Below are positions 42,348 to 52,139 of a stretch of 64,000 nt of DNA, one piece after another. The position numbers and the translations under genes are program-made. The notes under the pieces were generated by a model. That model was not told where the DNA came from. It was given only the letters and a program-made list of their open reading frames with translations, and did no database searches. The stretch lies in the NCBI RefSeq assembly GCF_017641085.1, contig NZ_JAEPPI010000001.1, positions 1,426,001 through 1,490,000 on the forward strand. The letters run 5' to 3'. The stretch is from Gracilimonas sp. (GTDB lineage: Bacteria > Bacteroidota > Rhodothermia > Balneolales > Balneolaceae). Within the stretch, counting starts at the first letter, position 1; each line of letters starts with the position of its first letter.

Positions 42348-43243
42348 TAATTTTCACTCAGTGCTTGCGCACCGGATACAATCTCAGAAATTTCTGTGGT
42401 AATCGCACTTTGTCGGGCCTGATTATACTCAAGTCGTAAATCTCGTTCGAGGTCCTTAGCATTTTCGGTTGCACTGTCCATTGCGGTCATTCGTGCGCCC
42501 TGCTCAGAAGCATTCGACTCAAGTACGGCTCGCCATAGCTGCATGTTTAAATGCAAAGGCAATAATCGATCTAATATTGCCTGCGAATTCGGCTCGTAAA
42601 GGTAATCAATAGCTTGCTTAGATGCATTACCAGAATCACTTTTTGTGATATCCTCTGTATCTATAGGAAGCACCTTTTGAACTTTACGGTTCTGTGCAAT
42701 TACAGACTTAAATTCATTATAGGCGATATATACTTCATCAAAATCACCATCAACAAATTGCGCTGTTGCAGCTTCCATTATTCTTGATGTAGCATCATAC
42801 TTAATATCATCAAAAAAGCCGGGGAAGCTGTTAATTACGTTATACTTTCTTTTTTTGAAGTGAGCCGAAGCTTTCTTTCCAATGGTAACCAGTGATAATG
42901 TTTTATTATCCAGGTGATTTTGGAAATCACTATGCAAACGGCTTTCTACTTCTTTAAAAAGGTTGTTGTTGAACCCACCGCATAATCCGCGATCAGATCC
43001 CACAACGATAAAAAGTACATTTTTCACCTCTTCGGGTTTACGCATTACCGGATTGGTGGCACTGCTGTTATCAGCAAGCCGGCCTGCAACTTCTTCAATC
43101 TTAGAAGCATAAGGCCGCGTTTGGGTCATGCGGTCCTGGGCTTTTCTAAGCTTGGCAGCAGCTACCATCTTCATAGCTTTGGTAATCTGCTGCGTGTTAT
43201 TTACAGATGATATCCGGTTTCGTATGTCTCGAAGATTCGCCAT
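42347..43243 (-). CDS. atpG: ATP synthase gamma subunit
   Basis: 298 residues. The central stalk signatures are both present: N-terminal LRDIRNRISSVNNTQQITKAMKMVAAAKLRKAQ, and C-terminal SEQGARMTAMDSATENAKDLERDLRLEYNQARQSAITTEISEIVSGAQAL. The length is normal. Gamma rotates inside the alpha3beta3 head and couples proton flow to ATP synthesis. It lies 13 bp downstream of atpA and is the last protein gene of the operon; tRNA-Ser follows with a one-base overlap. Confidence 0.98.
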   Translation of the reverse strand: MANLRDIRNRISSVNNTQQITKAMKMVAAAKLRKAQDRMTQTRPYASKIEEVAGRLADNSSATNPVMRKPEEVKNVLFIVVGSDRGLCGGFNNNLFKEVESRLHSDFQNHLDNKTLSLVTIGKKASAHFKKRKYNVINSFPGFFDDIKYDATSRIMEAATAQFVDGDFDEVYIAYNEFKSVIAQNRKVQKVLPIDTEDITKSDSGNASKQAIDYLYEPNSQAILDRLLPLHLNMQLWRAVLESNASEQGARMTAMDSATENAKDLERDLRLEYNQARQSAITTEISEIVSGAQALSEN

Positions 43244-43256
43244 CTATGCTAATTCT

Positions 43257-44867
43257 TTAGTTGGTTGCTGTAACCTGATCAATTACGGATTCCGCTACTT
43301 CTATAAGCTGGCTGCCAAAAGTGTCATCTAAAACACCGCTTTGTGCCAATTTGCTCATCTCATCTTCATACTTGATGCCAACAGTTTCAAGGTACTGGCT
43401 CTCAAACTCTTCAATTTGTTCTACAGCAAGCTTATCAAGCAGGCCTTCGTCATTAATTTTCAGAAGGGCGATTTGCTGTTCAACAGGCAGCGGTTGGTAA
43501 ACATCTTGCTTAAGCAGCTCTACCGTACGCTCCCCTTTACGAAGCTGTGCCTGAGTGGAAGCATCCAAATCAGAACCGAATTTAGCAAAAGCTTCCAGCT
43601 CACGATACTGCGCAAGGTCAAGCTTCAGTGTACCGGAAAGTTTCTTCATGGATTTCACCTGTGCAGATCCACCTACACGAGATACCGAAGTACCTACGTC
43701 GATAGCGGGACGAATACCCTGGTTAAACAGATCTGTATCAAGGAAGATCTGGCCATCAGTAATAGAAATTACGTTGGTTGGGATATAAGCAGATACGTCA
43801 CCGGCCTGGGTTTCAATAACCGGAAGTGCAGTTAATGAACCACCGCCTTTTACTTTAGGACGCAGCTCGTCAGGAATGTTATTCATTGACTGAGCTACCT
43901 TATCATCATTAATGATTTTCGCTGCACGCTCCAAAAGCCGGCTGTGCAGGTAAAATACATCACCAGGATAAGCTTCACGGCCCGGAGGTCGTTTCAGCAA
44001 CAGGGAAAGCTCACGATAAGCGACCGCCTGCTTGGAAAGGTCATCATAAATTACCAGTGCATGTCGGCCGGTATCGCGGAAATACTCACCAATAGTGGCT
44101 CCGGCAAAAGGCGCAATGTAACGCATAGGTGCAGAAGCACTGGCAGGAGCCGATACGATTGTGGTATAGTCCATAGCTCCGTTTTCTTCCAGAACCTTAC
44201 GAATTCCGGCAACGGTTGAACCTTTTTGACCAACGGCCACATAGATACAGTGAACTGGTTTTTCAGTACCCTGTGTAGCTTTCTGGTTAATGATGGTATC
44301 AACGGCTACAGAGGTTTTTCCTGTTTGTCGGTCACCAATAATCAACTCACGCTGACCACGGCCGATTGGAATCAAAGAGTCAATAGATTTCAGACCTGTT
44401 TGAAGGGGCTCTTTTACCGGCTCACGGTAAATTACACCCGGAGCTTTACGCTCAAGCGGAAGTCGAATAGTGTCGCCGCTTACGGCACCTTTACCGTCAA
44501 TGGGATTACCCAGTGGATCAATCACACGCCCAAGCAGGCCTTCACCTACGTTGATAGACGCGATATCTTTAGTTCGTTTTACGGTGTGCCCTTCCTGAAC
44601 AGCACTTGATGAACCGAAGAGTACGATACCAACGTTATCTTCCTCCAGGTTAAGTACCATTCCGGTTACAGGTTCGCCTTTTTCATTTTTTGAATCCGGC
44701 AGTTCAACCAATTCACCGGCCTGCACTTTAGAAAGCCCATACACGCGAGCGATACCGTCACCCACTTCGAGTACGGTACCTACATCGTAGGTATCAGCTT
44801 CGTTGTCAAAGCCTGATAATTGTTTTCGTAATATGGCTGAAACTTCGTCTGGTCTGACTTGACTCAT
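43257..44867 (-). CDS. atpA: ATP synthase alpha subunit
   Basis: 536 residues, slightly longer than the ~500-510 of most homologs. The Walker A loop is GDRQTGKTS (178-186), and the alpha-specific [33 protein letters not shown]-type region precedes it ([20 protein letters not shown]). The alpha/beta signature [13 protein letters not shown] is present, and the DELSEED-like lever region is near the C-terminus. It is the non-catalytic nucleotide-binding subunit of F1. The catalytic beta subunit gene is not in this window. Confidence 0.98.
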   Translation of the reverse strand: MSQVRPDEVSAILRKQLSGFDNEADTYDVGTVLEVGDGIARVYGLSKVQAGELVELPDSKNEKGEPVTGMVLNLEEDNVGIVLFGSSSAVQEGHTVKRTKDIASINVGEGLLGRVIDPLGNPIDGKGAVSGDTIRLPLERKAPGVIYREPVKEPLQTGLKSIDSLIPIGRGQRELIIGDRQTGKTSVAVDTIINQKATQGTEKPVHCIYVAVGQKGSTVAGIRKVLEENGAMDYTTIVSAPASASAPMRYIAPFAGATIGEYFRDTGRHALVIYDDLSKQAVAYRELSLLLKRPPGREAYPGDVFYLHSRLLERAAKIINDDKVAQSMNNIPDELRPKVKGGGSLTALPVIETQAGDVSAYIPTNVISITDGQIFLDTDLFNQGIRPAIDVGTSVSRVGGSAQVKSMKKLSGTLKLDLAQYRELEAFAKFGSDLDASTQAQLRKGERTVELLKQDVYQPLPVEQQIALLKINDEGLLDKLAVEQIEEFESQYLETVGIKYEDEMSKLAQSGVLDDTFGSQLIEVAESVIDQVTATN

Positions 44868-44898
44868 TGTAATCTAAGATTAATAAAACTGTTTTAAT

Positions 44899-45447
44899 TT
44901 ATTCCGTTGCTGTATTCAGGAATACATCTTCAAGCTGTTCCAATTTATGCTTGATGGTACCGTCAATAACTGTATCAGCTATTTTTATGGCCATACCGCC
45001 TTTCAGGTCTTCCTGCACTTTAACTGTGATATTCACCTTTTTACCGGTTACATCTTCCAGTCTTTTTATGACCTGATCTTTTTGCTTGTCATCCAGTTCG
45101 TTGGCAACAAACACTTCTGCTTCTATGATGCCTGCATATTCATTGTAGATATCAGTAAAAGCATGCGTTATTTCGCCAATAATGTTTTGACGATTTTTAC
45201 GCGCAATCAGGTTGACAAACCTAAACACCAGTTCACTAACTTTTCCTTCGAAAAGAGCTTCCAGTGCATTTGCTTTTTTATCTGGCTTGATAACCGGGCT
45301 CTTCAGAAATAACTGCAGATCACGGGATCCTTCAACGGTGTTCTTTATGAATTGAACATCCTCGAAGGTGCGCTCTACTGCATCCTGTTCTTTAGCGAGC
45401 CCTAAAAGTGCAGTAGCGTAACGGCGTGCCGCTTTAGATACCAGCAT
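44899..45447 (-). CDS. atpH: ATP synthase delta subunit
   Basis: 182 residues of the OSCP/delta family. The N-terminal helix AARRYATALLGLAKEQ, the middle VSELVFRFVNLIARKNRQNIIGEI and the C-terminal strand region VNITVKVQEDLKGGMAIKIADTVIDGTIKHKLEQL are the family signatures. It links F1 to the peripheral stalk. It lies between atpF (9 bp) and atpA (31 bp). Confidence 0.96.
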   Translation of the reverse strand: MLVSKAARRYATALLGLAKEQDAVERTFEDVQFIKNTVEGSRDLQLFLKSPVIKPDKKANALEALFEGKVSELVFRFVNLIARKNRQNIIGEITHAFTDIYNEYAGIIEAEVFVANELDDKQKDQVIKRLEDVTGKKVNITVKVQEDLKGGMAIKIADTVIDGTIKHKLEQLEDVFLNTATE

Positions 45448-45456
45448 GAATTATTA

Positions 45457-45969
45457 TTAGTTTTTTGGAAGGTTAGATAAAAAATTATCTACCAGCTTGT
45501 TATTTTTTTCACTGTCAAGTTCGGCATCAATGATAATAGAAGCTGATTCTACGGCAAGTTTTGCCACTTCTTTCCTCAATTCAACCAAAGCTTGTTTCTT
45601 TTCTTGTTCAATAGAGGTGCGAGCTTGCTCAATAAGTTGATCAGCATCTTCCTTAGCTTTCTTAATACGTTCTGCACGTATCAATTCAGCTTCCTCTACT
45701 GCTTCTTTTCGAATCTGTTGTGCTTTTACTTCTGCTTCCCGAAGAGCTTTCTCATTATCTTTAGAGATTTTCTCAGCTTTCGCTAATGCATTCTCAGCGG
45801 ATTCTAAAGACTCCTTAATATTTCGCTCTCGTTCTTGGAGCGCCGTCATAATTGGCGGTACAGCATATTTTGTCATCACCCAGACAAATACAATCATGGA
45901 TATCAAAATCCATAATGCAAAACCTGTATTAAATGACAGAAAACTGCCGCCTGCTAAAAGTAGAGTCAT
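45457..45969 (-). CDS. atpF: ATP synthase b subunit
   Basis: 170 residues: one N-terminal membrane helix (ALWILISMIVFVWVMTKYAV) followed by a long, highly charged coiled coil (about 45-150), the peripheral stalk. Only a single b gene is present, so the stalk is a b2 homodimer. It lies 13 bp after atpE. Confidence 0.96.
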   Translation of the reverse strand: MTLLLAGGSFLSFNTGFALWILISMIVFVWVMTKYAVPPIMTALQERERNIKESLESAENALAKAEKISKDNEKALREAEVKAQQIRKEAVEEAELIRAERIKKAKEDADQLIEQARTSIEQEKKQALVELRKEVAKLAVESASIIIDAELDSEKNNKLVDNFLSNLPKN

Positions 45970-45982
45970 CTTCTACCTGTTT

Positions 45983-46228
<246 letters not shown>

Positions 46229-46248
46229 TTATTGTTGTGTTTATATAA

Positions 46249-47313
46249 TTATGCTTTTTCAGCAATATGTTCTGTATGATATCCTTCTTCCGCATGCGCA
46301 TGATCTTCTGCTGCCATTCCAATAAAAACAGCTGAGAGCAGAGCAAATATGTAAGCTTGTAATAGAGCTACGAATGCCTTTAGTGCGTATAGTGCGGCTG
46401 TTAATGCAACAGAAACCACACTTACTCCATAACCGGCCGCGGCCCCAAATGCTTCTGCAAAAATAAAGATCAATCCCAATACTGCTATAATCATGATCTT
46501 ACCGGATAACATGTTTGCGAAAAGTCGAATAGCAAGCGCAAAAGGCTTGGTAAAAATCCCAAGTATTTCAACAGGCGTCAGAATTGCGCGAACCCAGGTT
46601 GGCACTCCTGGGAACCAAAATATATGCGCCCAATAATCTTTTGTACCGCTAAACTGGGTAATAAAGAATGTGATAACAGCTAATGTACCTGTCACGGTAA
46701 GGTCGGCTGTAGCAGTTGCTGCCCAAGGCAACAAGCCAAACAGGTTCATAAATGATATTCCCATGAATACCGTAAATAAATATGGTACGTAACGATCCGC
46801 CTTAGTTTTATCAATATTTTCTCTTGCAATATCGTCCCTTACAAAGACAAATAGAATCTCAAAAATATTCTGTAACGCTCCTTTTGGTTCAACGTTACTA
46901 CCAATCCCCTTTTTATAACGATTAGCCATATATATAGTTAACCAAATTACGGCGCCAAGGCTGAACCAAAAATAGATTAGGTGAGAGGTAATGGAAAGAT
47001 CAATTATCATGCTTCCACTTACCGGCTTAATAACACCGCCAATCGCCTCAAAGTCACTTGAAGAAGCAGCAGATTTTGTACTTGAATAGAAGCTTAAGCT
47101 TTTCACTCCATCCTGGCTTTCCCAAAAGAAAATGCGTGGCAGGTAAAGCTTAGCACCAAATGCTTTGAAATAGTCATGATCTGCAACAGTTCCAACAATA
47201 TCGATAACAGGTTCATCATCAGAGTTATCCTGAGTATCACTTGCGAATGTATTTGAGGTGCTAATCGATAAAAATAAAAGAGTTAAAAAAACTCGACGCA
47301 GGGTTTGAACCAT
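46249..47313 (-). CDS. atpB: ATP synthase a subunit
   Basis: 354 residues from the ATG at 47313. A longer frame opens at 47376 inside atpI, but this start gives a clean signal-peptide-like N-terminus (MVQTLRRVFLTLLFLSISTSNTFA), as is usual for FCB-group a subunits. A ~95-residue extension precedes the conserved membrane part. The essential Arg is in KPFALAIRLFANMLSGK, followed by the last helices with ALLQAYIFALLSAVFIGMA. It forms the proton half-channels next to the c-ring. Confidence 0.95.
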   Translation of the reverse strand: MVQTLRRVFLTLLFLSISTSNTFASDTQDNSDDEPVIDIVGTVADHDYFKAFGAKLYLPRIFFWESQDGVKSLSFYSSTKSAASSSDFEAIGGVIKPVSGSMIIDLSITSHLIYFWFSLGAVIWLTIYMANRYKKGIGSNVEPKGALQNIFEILFVFVRDDIARENIDKTKADRYVPYLFTVFMGISFMNLFGLLPWAATATADLTVTGTLAVITFFITQFSGTKDYWAHIFWFPGVPTWVRAILTPVEILGIFTKPFALAIRLFANMLSGKIMIIAVLGLIFIFAEAFGAAAGYGVSVVSVALTAALYALKAFVALLQAYIFALLSAVFIGMAAEDHAHAEEGYHTEHIAEKA

Positions 47314-47321
47314 TTTAACTG

Positions 47322-47699
47322 CTACTCTTTTTGTAGAATTTTGTTTAAAAAAATCATTTCCGTTACAGATTGGCAAAGATAGGAAATTATGAAACTAACT
47401 GTAAAGTATAATTCATCAATTTTTGTTACTCCAAGCAAAATTCCAAACAAAGCTAATACCAATAAAAACCTGATCGCAATTGAAAAGAAAAAAATCTGCG
47501 TAAACAGCTTATTATCTGCATTTTTAAAATTATCAAAGACCCATGCACTGCTACTCACAAAAATGGCGCTGAGTGTTATACCTGATAAAACCGCTACCCC
47601 CTCTTGTTCACCAACAATAAAAAAGCTCAAACTTGCGAGCATCAGCAGTCCTGAAAAGTATACTGTTCCTTTTAGAACTGAATTATTAAGATTAATCAT
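47322..47699 (-). CDS. ATP synthase assembly-type protein AtpI-like
   Basis: 125 residues from the ATG at 47699, whose ATGATTAA overlaps the stop of the preceding gene by 8 bp; a start 36 bp upstream is possible. Four hydrophobic segments (VLKGTVYFSGLLMLASLSFFI, GVAVLSGITLSAIFVSSSAWVF, FTQIFFFSIAIRFLLVLALFGI and YFTVSFIISYLCQSVTEMIF) fit the AtpI family by position and topology. Sequence similarity is weak, so the name rests mainly on its place between atpZ and atpB. It is thought to help c-ring assembly. Confidence 0.7.
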   Translation of the reverse strand: MINLNNSVLKGTVYFSGLLMLASLSFFIVGEQEGVAVLSGITLSAIFVSSSAWVFDNFKNADNKLFTQIFFFSIAIRFLLVLALFGILLGVTKIDELYFTVSFIISYLCQSVTEMIFLNKILQKE

Positions 47700-47913
47700 T
47701 ATCCCGATTATTGAGCTTTCTGTTGATTCGAGCAATCATTAATCCAAAGATTATCATCCCTGCCAAAACCCCCAGTAATATAAATATTGGGGATGTTTCG
47801 AAATATTTATCCAGTAAATACCCGGCTAAGAGAGGGATGACAAGGGAAGCTGCGATCTCAGCTCCCAAGCCCAGATATTCCATGTATTTTTGTGGAAGAA
47901 TATTCTTTGACAA
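47692..47913 (-). CDS. atpZ: AtpZ/AtpI-type small membrane protein
   Basis: 73 residues with two transmembrane helices (AEIAASLVIPLLAGYLLD and IFILLGVLAGMIIFGLMIARI), matching the AtpZ-type ATPase gene1 family (PF09527) that commonly opens atp operons. In other bacteria it forms a complex with AtpI and may handle Mg2+/Ca2+ uptake. It lies 4 bp after the bactofilin gene and overlaps the next gene by 8 bp. Confidence 0.85.
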   Translation of the reverse strand: MSKNILPQKYMEYLGLGAEIAASLVIPLLAGYLLDKYFETSPIFILLGVLAGMIIFGLMIARINRKLNNRDND

Positions 47914-47917
47914 TGAA

Positions 47918-48358
47918 TCAGGAGGTACTCTTTACTTTGGTATCGTTCACGTAGTCGGAATCACTGGATTGAGAAAGTGATTTTGCGTCAGTACCCATCC
48001 GGCAAGAACCGTTTATCTGAGCACCTTCTTCTACGATGAGGGTTTTGGTGTAGATATTTCCGTCAATAACGGCACTTTCTCTTAGCGTAAGTTTGCCTGA
48101 AACTTTCACCTCTCCTTCTACTTTTCCGGCAATATCGGCATCAGCTGAGGTAATGTTTCCTATAATTTTACCATTGCCGGTTACAATCAATTTCCCTTTT
48201 GAAACAGCTTCGCCTTCAACAGTACCAGCAATTCTGATATCTGTTTGTGAGCTCAGGTCCCCTTTTAATTTTGTACCCTCACTTAAAATATTAACTGATG
48301 GTGAGCTATTTGAATTCTCAGAACCGTTATTAGGTGTAGATTTTCTATTGTTTAACAT
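47918..48358 (-). CDS. Bactofilin
   Basis: 146 residues. A disordered N-terminus (NNRKSTPNNGSENSNSS) is followed by the DUF583 right-handed beta-helix repeats: VNILSEGTKLKGDLSSQTDIRIAGTVEGEAVSKGKLIVTGNGKI and VEGEVKVSGKLTLRESAVIDGNI. Bactofilins polymerise without nucleotide at the membrane and position cell-wall enzymes. The preceding gene is an M23 peptidase, a pairing known from cell-shape systems in other bacteria, so the two probably shape the cell together. Confidence 0.94.
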   Translation of the reverse strand: MLNNRKSTPNNGSENSNSSPSVNILSEGTKLKGDLSSQTDIRIAGTVEGEAVSKGKLIVTGNGKIIGNITSADADIAGKVEGEVKVSGKLTLRESAVIDGNIYTKTLIVEEGAQINGSCRMGTDAKSLSQSSDSDYVNDTKVKSTS

Positions 48359-48367
48359 AACTTGATT

Positions 48368-49225
48368 TTATTTGATTAAATAGACTTCCGGATTTTGAGG
48401 TACTCCATTTTTCCAGATCTCAAAATGAAGATGCGGTCCGGTACTTAAGACTCCGGCGTTTCCAATTTCGCCTAAAATATCTCCTTTCAGTACCAGGTCG
48501 CCTTCCTTCTTATTTAATTTAGCAAGGTGTTTATAGGTTGTAACCACACCTTCACTATGTTGCACGGATATTACATATCCATTGTTAATTGTCCAACTGC
48601 TATTGAAAACGGAACCGTCAGCAATATTTATGACAGGCTCGTTGTTTTTTGTGGCTATGTCTAAGCCATAATGTTCATCGTCGGGCATATACCCACGGGT
48701 TAATGAGCCCTGTACCGGATACTTCGCCGGGAAATCAGGTGCTGTTTTAGATACATTGGAAAATAAGACTTCATTTTGGCTGAGCCGGTTAAATTGCCCG
48801 GATTCATCAAAGTTTATAAAATCAGAATTCTGAAAAGGGTCATTAGGATCAAACAAGTTATCAAAGCGTTCGTCCATGACCAGTGTAGTATCAATACTCA
48901 ACCGGATTATGTTCTTCATTTCCCGCAGCTGCATATCCCGCTGGCGAAGGGAATCTTCAAGGGCAATGGCTTTCTCTGTAACTTCCAAAATCTGCGCACG
49001 AATTTCAGCATCATCGGTACTGTAAAGCAACCCACCCAACGGGGTCAACATAAAAACTAGCGCTACAAAAATCGCAAATACAGTGGATATCCCCAAAATC
49101 ATACCAAACAAACCATTGGGATACACCATATAGGAATTATCCTCATCTGGCTTGGAGTCATCCAGCAAAATCACTGTGATTTTCTTCTGTCGCTGTTCAA
49201 ATAATTTTTTAAGCAGATCAATCAT
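48368..49225 (-). CDS. Membrane-anchored M23 peptidase (LytM-type)
   Basis: 285 residues. A short cytoplasmic N-terminus (KKLFEQRQKKITVILLDD) is followed by a transmembrane helix (LFGMILGISTVFAIFVALVFML), a coiled-coil segment (about 75-110) and a C-terminal M23 domain. The zinc ligands are complete: HYGLD supplies H and D, and GPHLHFEIW supplies the HxH. It should therefore be an active peptidoglycan endopeptidase rather than a degenerate activator. It is coupled to the bactofilin gene by a 9-bp spacing. Confidence 0.93.
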   Translation of the reverse strand: MIDLLKKLFEQRQKKITVILLDDSKPDEDNSYMVYPNGLFGMILGISTVFAIFVALVFMLTPLGGLLYSTDDAEIRAQILEVTEKAIALEDSLRQRDMQLREMKNIIRLSIDTTLVMDERFDNLFDPNDPFQNSDFINFDESGQFNRLSQNEVLFSNVSKTAPDFPAKYPVQGSLTRGYMPDDEHYGLDIATKNNEPVINIADGSVFNSSWTINNGYVISVQHSEGVVTTYKHLAKLNKKEGDLVLKGDILGEIGNAGVLSTGPHLHFEIWKNGVPQNPEVYLIK

Positions 49226-49255
49226 CGCTTTCCAAGTTACTACAATACAATCTAT

Positions 49256-50524
49256 TTATTGAACAGAAATTTCATCTAACATGTGCGCTAATTTACCTGT
49301 CAGCTTTTTACGGTTATATGACTCAACCACCTCATCAGAATGTTGAGGCCAGTTATCTTTTTGGTAACATTCTACAATCGCTGACAGCTGCCCGGTGATC
49401 TCCGTGATATCGTAGGGATCTGCAATAAATGCTTTTCCATATTTCTCCAGCATCGTTTTTGCACTTCCCTCGGGAACAAGACCCAAAATTGGTTTCTTTG
49501 TTGCAAAGTATTCACTCGTTTTTCCAAGTGAAATGATTGCAGGATTCTTTCTTTGGCCAATATTCAGCCACAGTACGTCCGCATTCATCAGGTTTTTCAC
49601 GGCCAAATCATGATCTACATACCCAAAATCCAACACTATCGAGGTTAAATCCAACTCATGAATCACCTTCCAGTGTTTGCTATTCAACCCTCCCTGAAAC
49701 TGAAGCTCTATGCTTTCTTTGAGCTCCGGATTATGTTTCAATAATCTATGTACCGCCTTTAAAAATGATTCCGGCGTGCTTTCGGGATAAAAGGTACCGC
49801 TGTACAGAAACTTCAGTTTTTGGGGTGAACCTGATGCCATCTCACCGGCCGACTCAAAATCTTCCGGATCATAGCCATGCCCGATTACTTCCACTTCCTT
49901 AAGCACTCTTGAAGAGATGCTCCGGGCTATTTCCCTATTAATAGTAAGAAGCGCATTTGCTTTGGTGAGGGTGTCTATTTCCAGCTGTTCCATCTTCTTT
50001 TTGTGCCAGGCTGTAGGATATTTAATCAGGTGACTTTCCACCCAATCATCCCTCAGATCCATAACAACTGGGATACCGGTCTGTTCCTTCAGCTTTTGAG
50101 CCAGCATTAAATTACTGTGCGGCGGGCCGCTTGCTAAAACTGCCTCAATATCTTTCTCTTTAACCAGTCCCAGGGCTTTTTCCAGGCCGGGTTCAATCCA
50201 GCTTCTCTTGTTATCTGGAATGAAGAAGAAGGTAGAAAACCAGCGTAAAATTTTGGCGATCGTCCCTGGCACTTTTACTTCCTGGGCACTTTGACCGGTC
50301 CGGTGAAATGGAGTATTAGCCTCTACTCTGTGCACTTCAAGGTTGAGGTCTTTGACTTCCTGCTGAAGGGATTCATCAAAGGTGTGATAGGCTCCCGGTT
50401 CCGGACATAATATGATCGGGTTCCAGCCAAAATCTCTCAGGTATTTAGCAAACTTGAGGGGACGCTGAACCCCACTCCCTCCCATCGGAGGAAAATAATA
50501 GACAATGAAGAGTACGTTTTTCAT
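49256..50524 (-). CDS. Glycosyltransferase (GT4-like)
   Basis: 422 residues from the ATG at 50524; a TTG nine bases upstream is less likely. N-terminal VLFIVYYFPPMGGSGVQRPLKFAKYLRDFGW is the acceptor-side Rossmann domain of GT-B glycosyltransferases. The C-terminal domain has KLKFLYSGTFYPESTPE and KPILGLVPEGSAKTMLEKYGKAFIADPYD. The sugar and acceptor are unknown. It sits between guaB and the M23 gene in the long minus-strand block rather than in the polysaccharide cluster. Confidence 0.88.
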   Translation of the reverse strand: MKNVLFIVYYFPPMGGSGVQRPLKFAKYLRDFGWNPIILCPEPGAYHTFDESLQQEVKDLNLEVHRVEANTPFHRTGQSAQEVKVPGTIAKILRWFSTFFFIPDNKRSWIEPGLEKALGLVKEKDIEAVLASGPPHSNLMLAQKLKEQTGIPVVMDLRDDWVESHLIKYPTAWHKKKMEQLEIDTLTKANALLTINREIARSISSRVLKEVEVIGHGYDPEDFESAGEMASGSPQKLKFLYSGTFYPESTPESFLKAVHRLLKHNPELKESIELQFQGGLNSKHWKVIHELDLTSIVLDFGYVDHDLAVKNLMNADVLWLNIGQRKNPAIISLGKTSEYFATKKPILGLVPEGSAKTMLEKYGKAFIADPYDITEITGQLSAIVECYQKDNWPQHSDEVVESYNRKKLTGKLAHMLDEISVQ

Positions 50525-50539
50525 CCCGGGCAAGGCCGA

Positions 50540-52027
50540 TCAGGATACCGAGTAGTTCGGCGCTTCCTTAGTGATCTGCACCGAATGGGGGTGACTTTCA
50601 CGGTAAGAAGCTGCTGAAATCTGAACAAACTCAGCTTTCTTCATCTCATCGATATTGGCAGCACCGGCGTAGCCCATGGCAGCTCTTAGTCCGCCCGACA
50701 TCTGGTGAACAACTTCACTTAGATATCCCTTAAATGGCACACGGCCTTCAATTCCTTCAGGAACCAGTTTATTGATATCGTCCTCCACATCCTGGAAGTA
50801 GCGATCTTTAGAGCCTTTGTTCATCGCACTGATGCTTCCCATTCCACGGTAAGATTTGTACTTACGGGATTCATAGATAATGGTCTCTCCCGGACTTTCA
50901 TCCACACCGGCAAACATAGAGCCCATCATAACGGCATCGGCACCGCCGGCAATGGCTTTGGGGATATCCCCGGTTTGCTTGATGCCTCCGTCTGCAATCA
51001 GGCCGATACCATTCTCACGTGTAAATTCGGCCACTTCCATTACTGCACTTAACTGGGGAACTCCAACTCCGGTTACCACCCGGGTGGTACAAATTGAACC
51101 CGGTCCAACTCCTACTTTCACTACATCGGCACCAGCTTCCACTAATGCTTCTGCGGCTGCCTTAGTGGCAATGTTTCCGCCAATTACGTTCAGGTCAGGG
51201 TACGAGCTTTTGATTTTCTTGATGGTTTCGAGCACGCCTTTGGAATGTCCGTGTGCGGTATCAACCGTGATGGCGTCCACACTTGCAGCTACCAGTGCAT
51301 CAACACGGTCCATAGTATCGGCGGTAACACCAACGGCTGCGCCTACTCTCAATCTTCCCATTTCATCCTTACAGGCATTCGGGAAGTTCATTTTCTTTTC
51401 GATATCCTTGAAGGTGATCAGGCCAACCAACTTATTATTGGCATCTACAATTGGGAGTTTCTCAACCTTATAATGCTGCAGAATCTGTTCAGCCTGTTTC
51501 AGGTTGGTTCCTTCTTTGGCGGTGATCAAATCTTCGTGGGTCATTATATCACCGAGCTTTTTATTCAGCTCCGATTCAAAACGAAGATCTCTGTTTGTCA
51601 CAATCCCTACTAAAATTCCGGTCTCATCCACGATGGGAATTCCACCAATCTTCTGCTTTTTCATGAGTGCCCGGGCTTCACGAACTGTAGCGCCTTCTTT
51701 CAGGGTAACCGGATCAACAATCATCCCGCTCTCACTTCTTTTTACCAACCGAACATGCTCAGCCTGATCTTCAATACTCATGTTTTTGTGAAGCATGGCG
51801 ATTCCCCCTTCCCGGGCCAGCGCAATAGCCAAGCGGTATTCGGAAACCGTATCCATTGCCGCACTAATGATAGGTACATTCAGTTTTAGAGAAGGCGTTA
51901 GCTGAACGGTGGTATCTACATCGCGTGGCAAAACCTGTGAAAAATTTGGGACCAGAAGTACGTCATCGTACGTAAGTCCCTGGCGCGTAATGCGTTCAAA
52001 GGGAGAGGAGTTATTCATTTTGTACAT
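50540..52027 (-). CDS. guaB: IMP dehydrogenase
   Basis: 495 residues. The TIM barrel opens with LTYDDVLLVPNFSQVLPRDVDTT. A pair of CBS domains is inserted (about 95-215). The catalytic Cys lies in GPGSICTTRVVTGVGVPQ and the mobile flap in YKSYRGMGSISAM. It oxidises IMP to XMP, the committed step to guanine nucleotides. It is the first gene of the long co-directional run that ends with the atp operon and tRNA-Ser. A second ATG three codons in is equally possible. Confidence 0.97.
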   Translation of the reverse strand: MYKMNNSSPFERITRQGLTYDDVLLVPNFSQVLPRDVDTTVQLTPSLKLNVPIISAAMDTVSEYRLAIALAREGGIAMLHKNMSIEDQAEHVRLVKRSESGMIVDPVTLKEGATVREARALMKKQKIGGIPIVDETGILVGIVTNRDLRFESELNKKLGDIMTHEDLITAKEGTNLKQAEQILQHYKVEKLPIVDANNKLVGLITFKDIEKKMNFPNACKDEMGRLRVGAAVGVTADTMDRVDALVAASVDAITVDTAHGHSKGVLETIKKIKSSYPDLNVIGGNIATKAAAEALVEAGADVVKVGVGPGSICTTRVVTGVGVPQLSAVMEVAEFTRENGIGLIADGGIKQTGDIPKAIAGGADAVMMGSMFAGVDESPGETIIYESRKYKSYRGMGSISAMNKGSKDRYFQDVEDDINKLVPEGIEGRVPFKGYLSEVVHQMSGGLRAAMGYAGAANIDEMKKAEFVQISAASYRESHPHSVQITKEAPNYSVS

Positions 52028-52139
52028 GAAAAAGAAAGTTTGGCTTGCAGTTTTTCAAAGATAAGGATATCTCTGTGGAAGTTCCGCATTGAATAACAAT
52101 TTTTGTTGGGATTACGTAGAGCGTCCAAACTTATTATTT

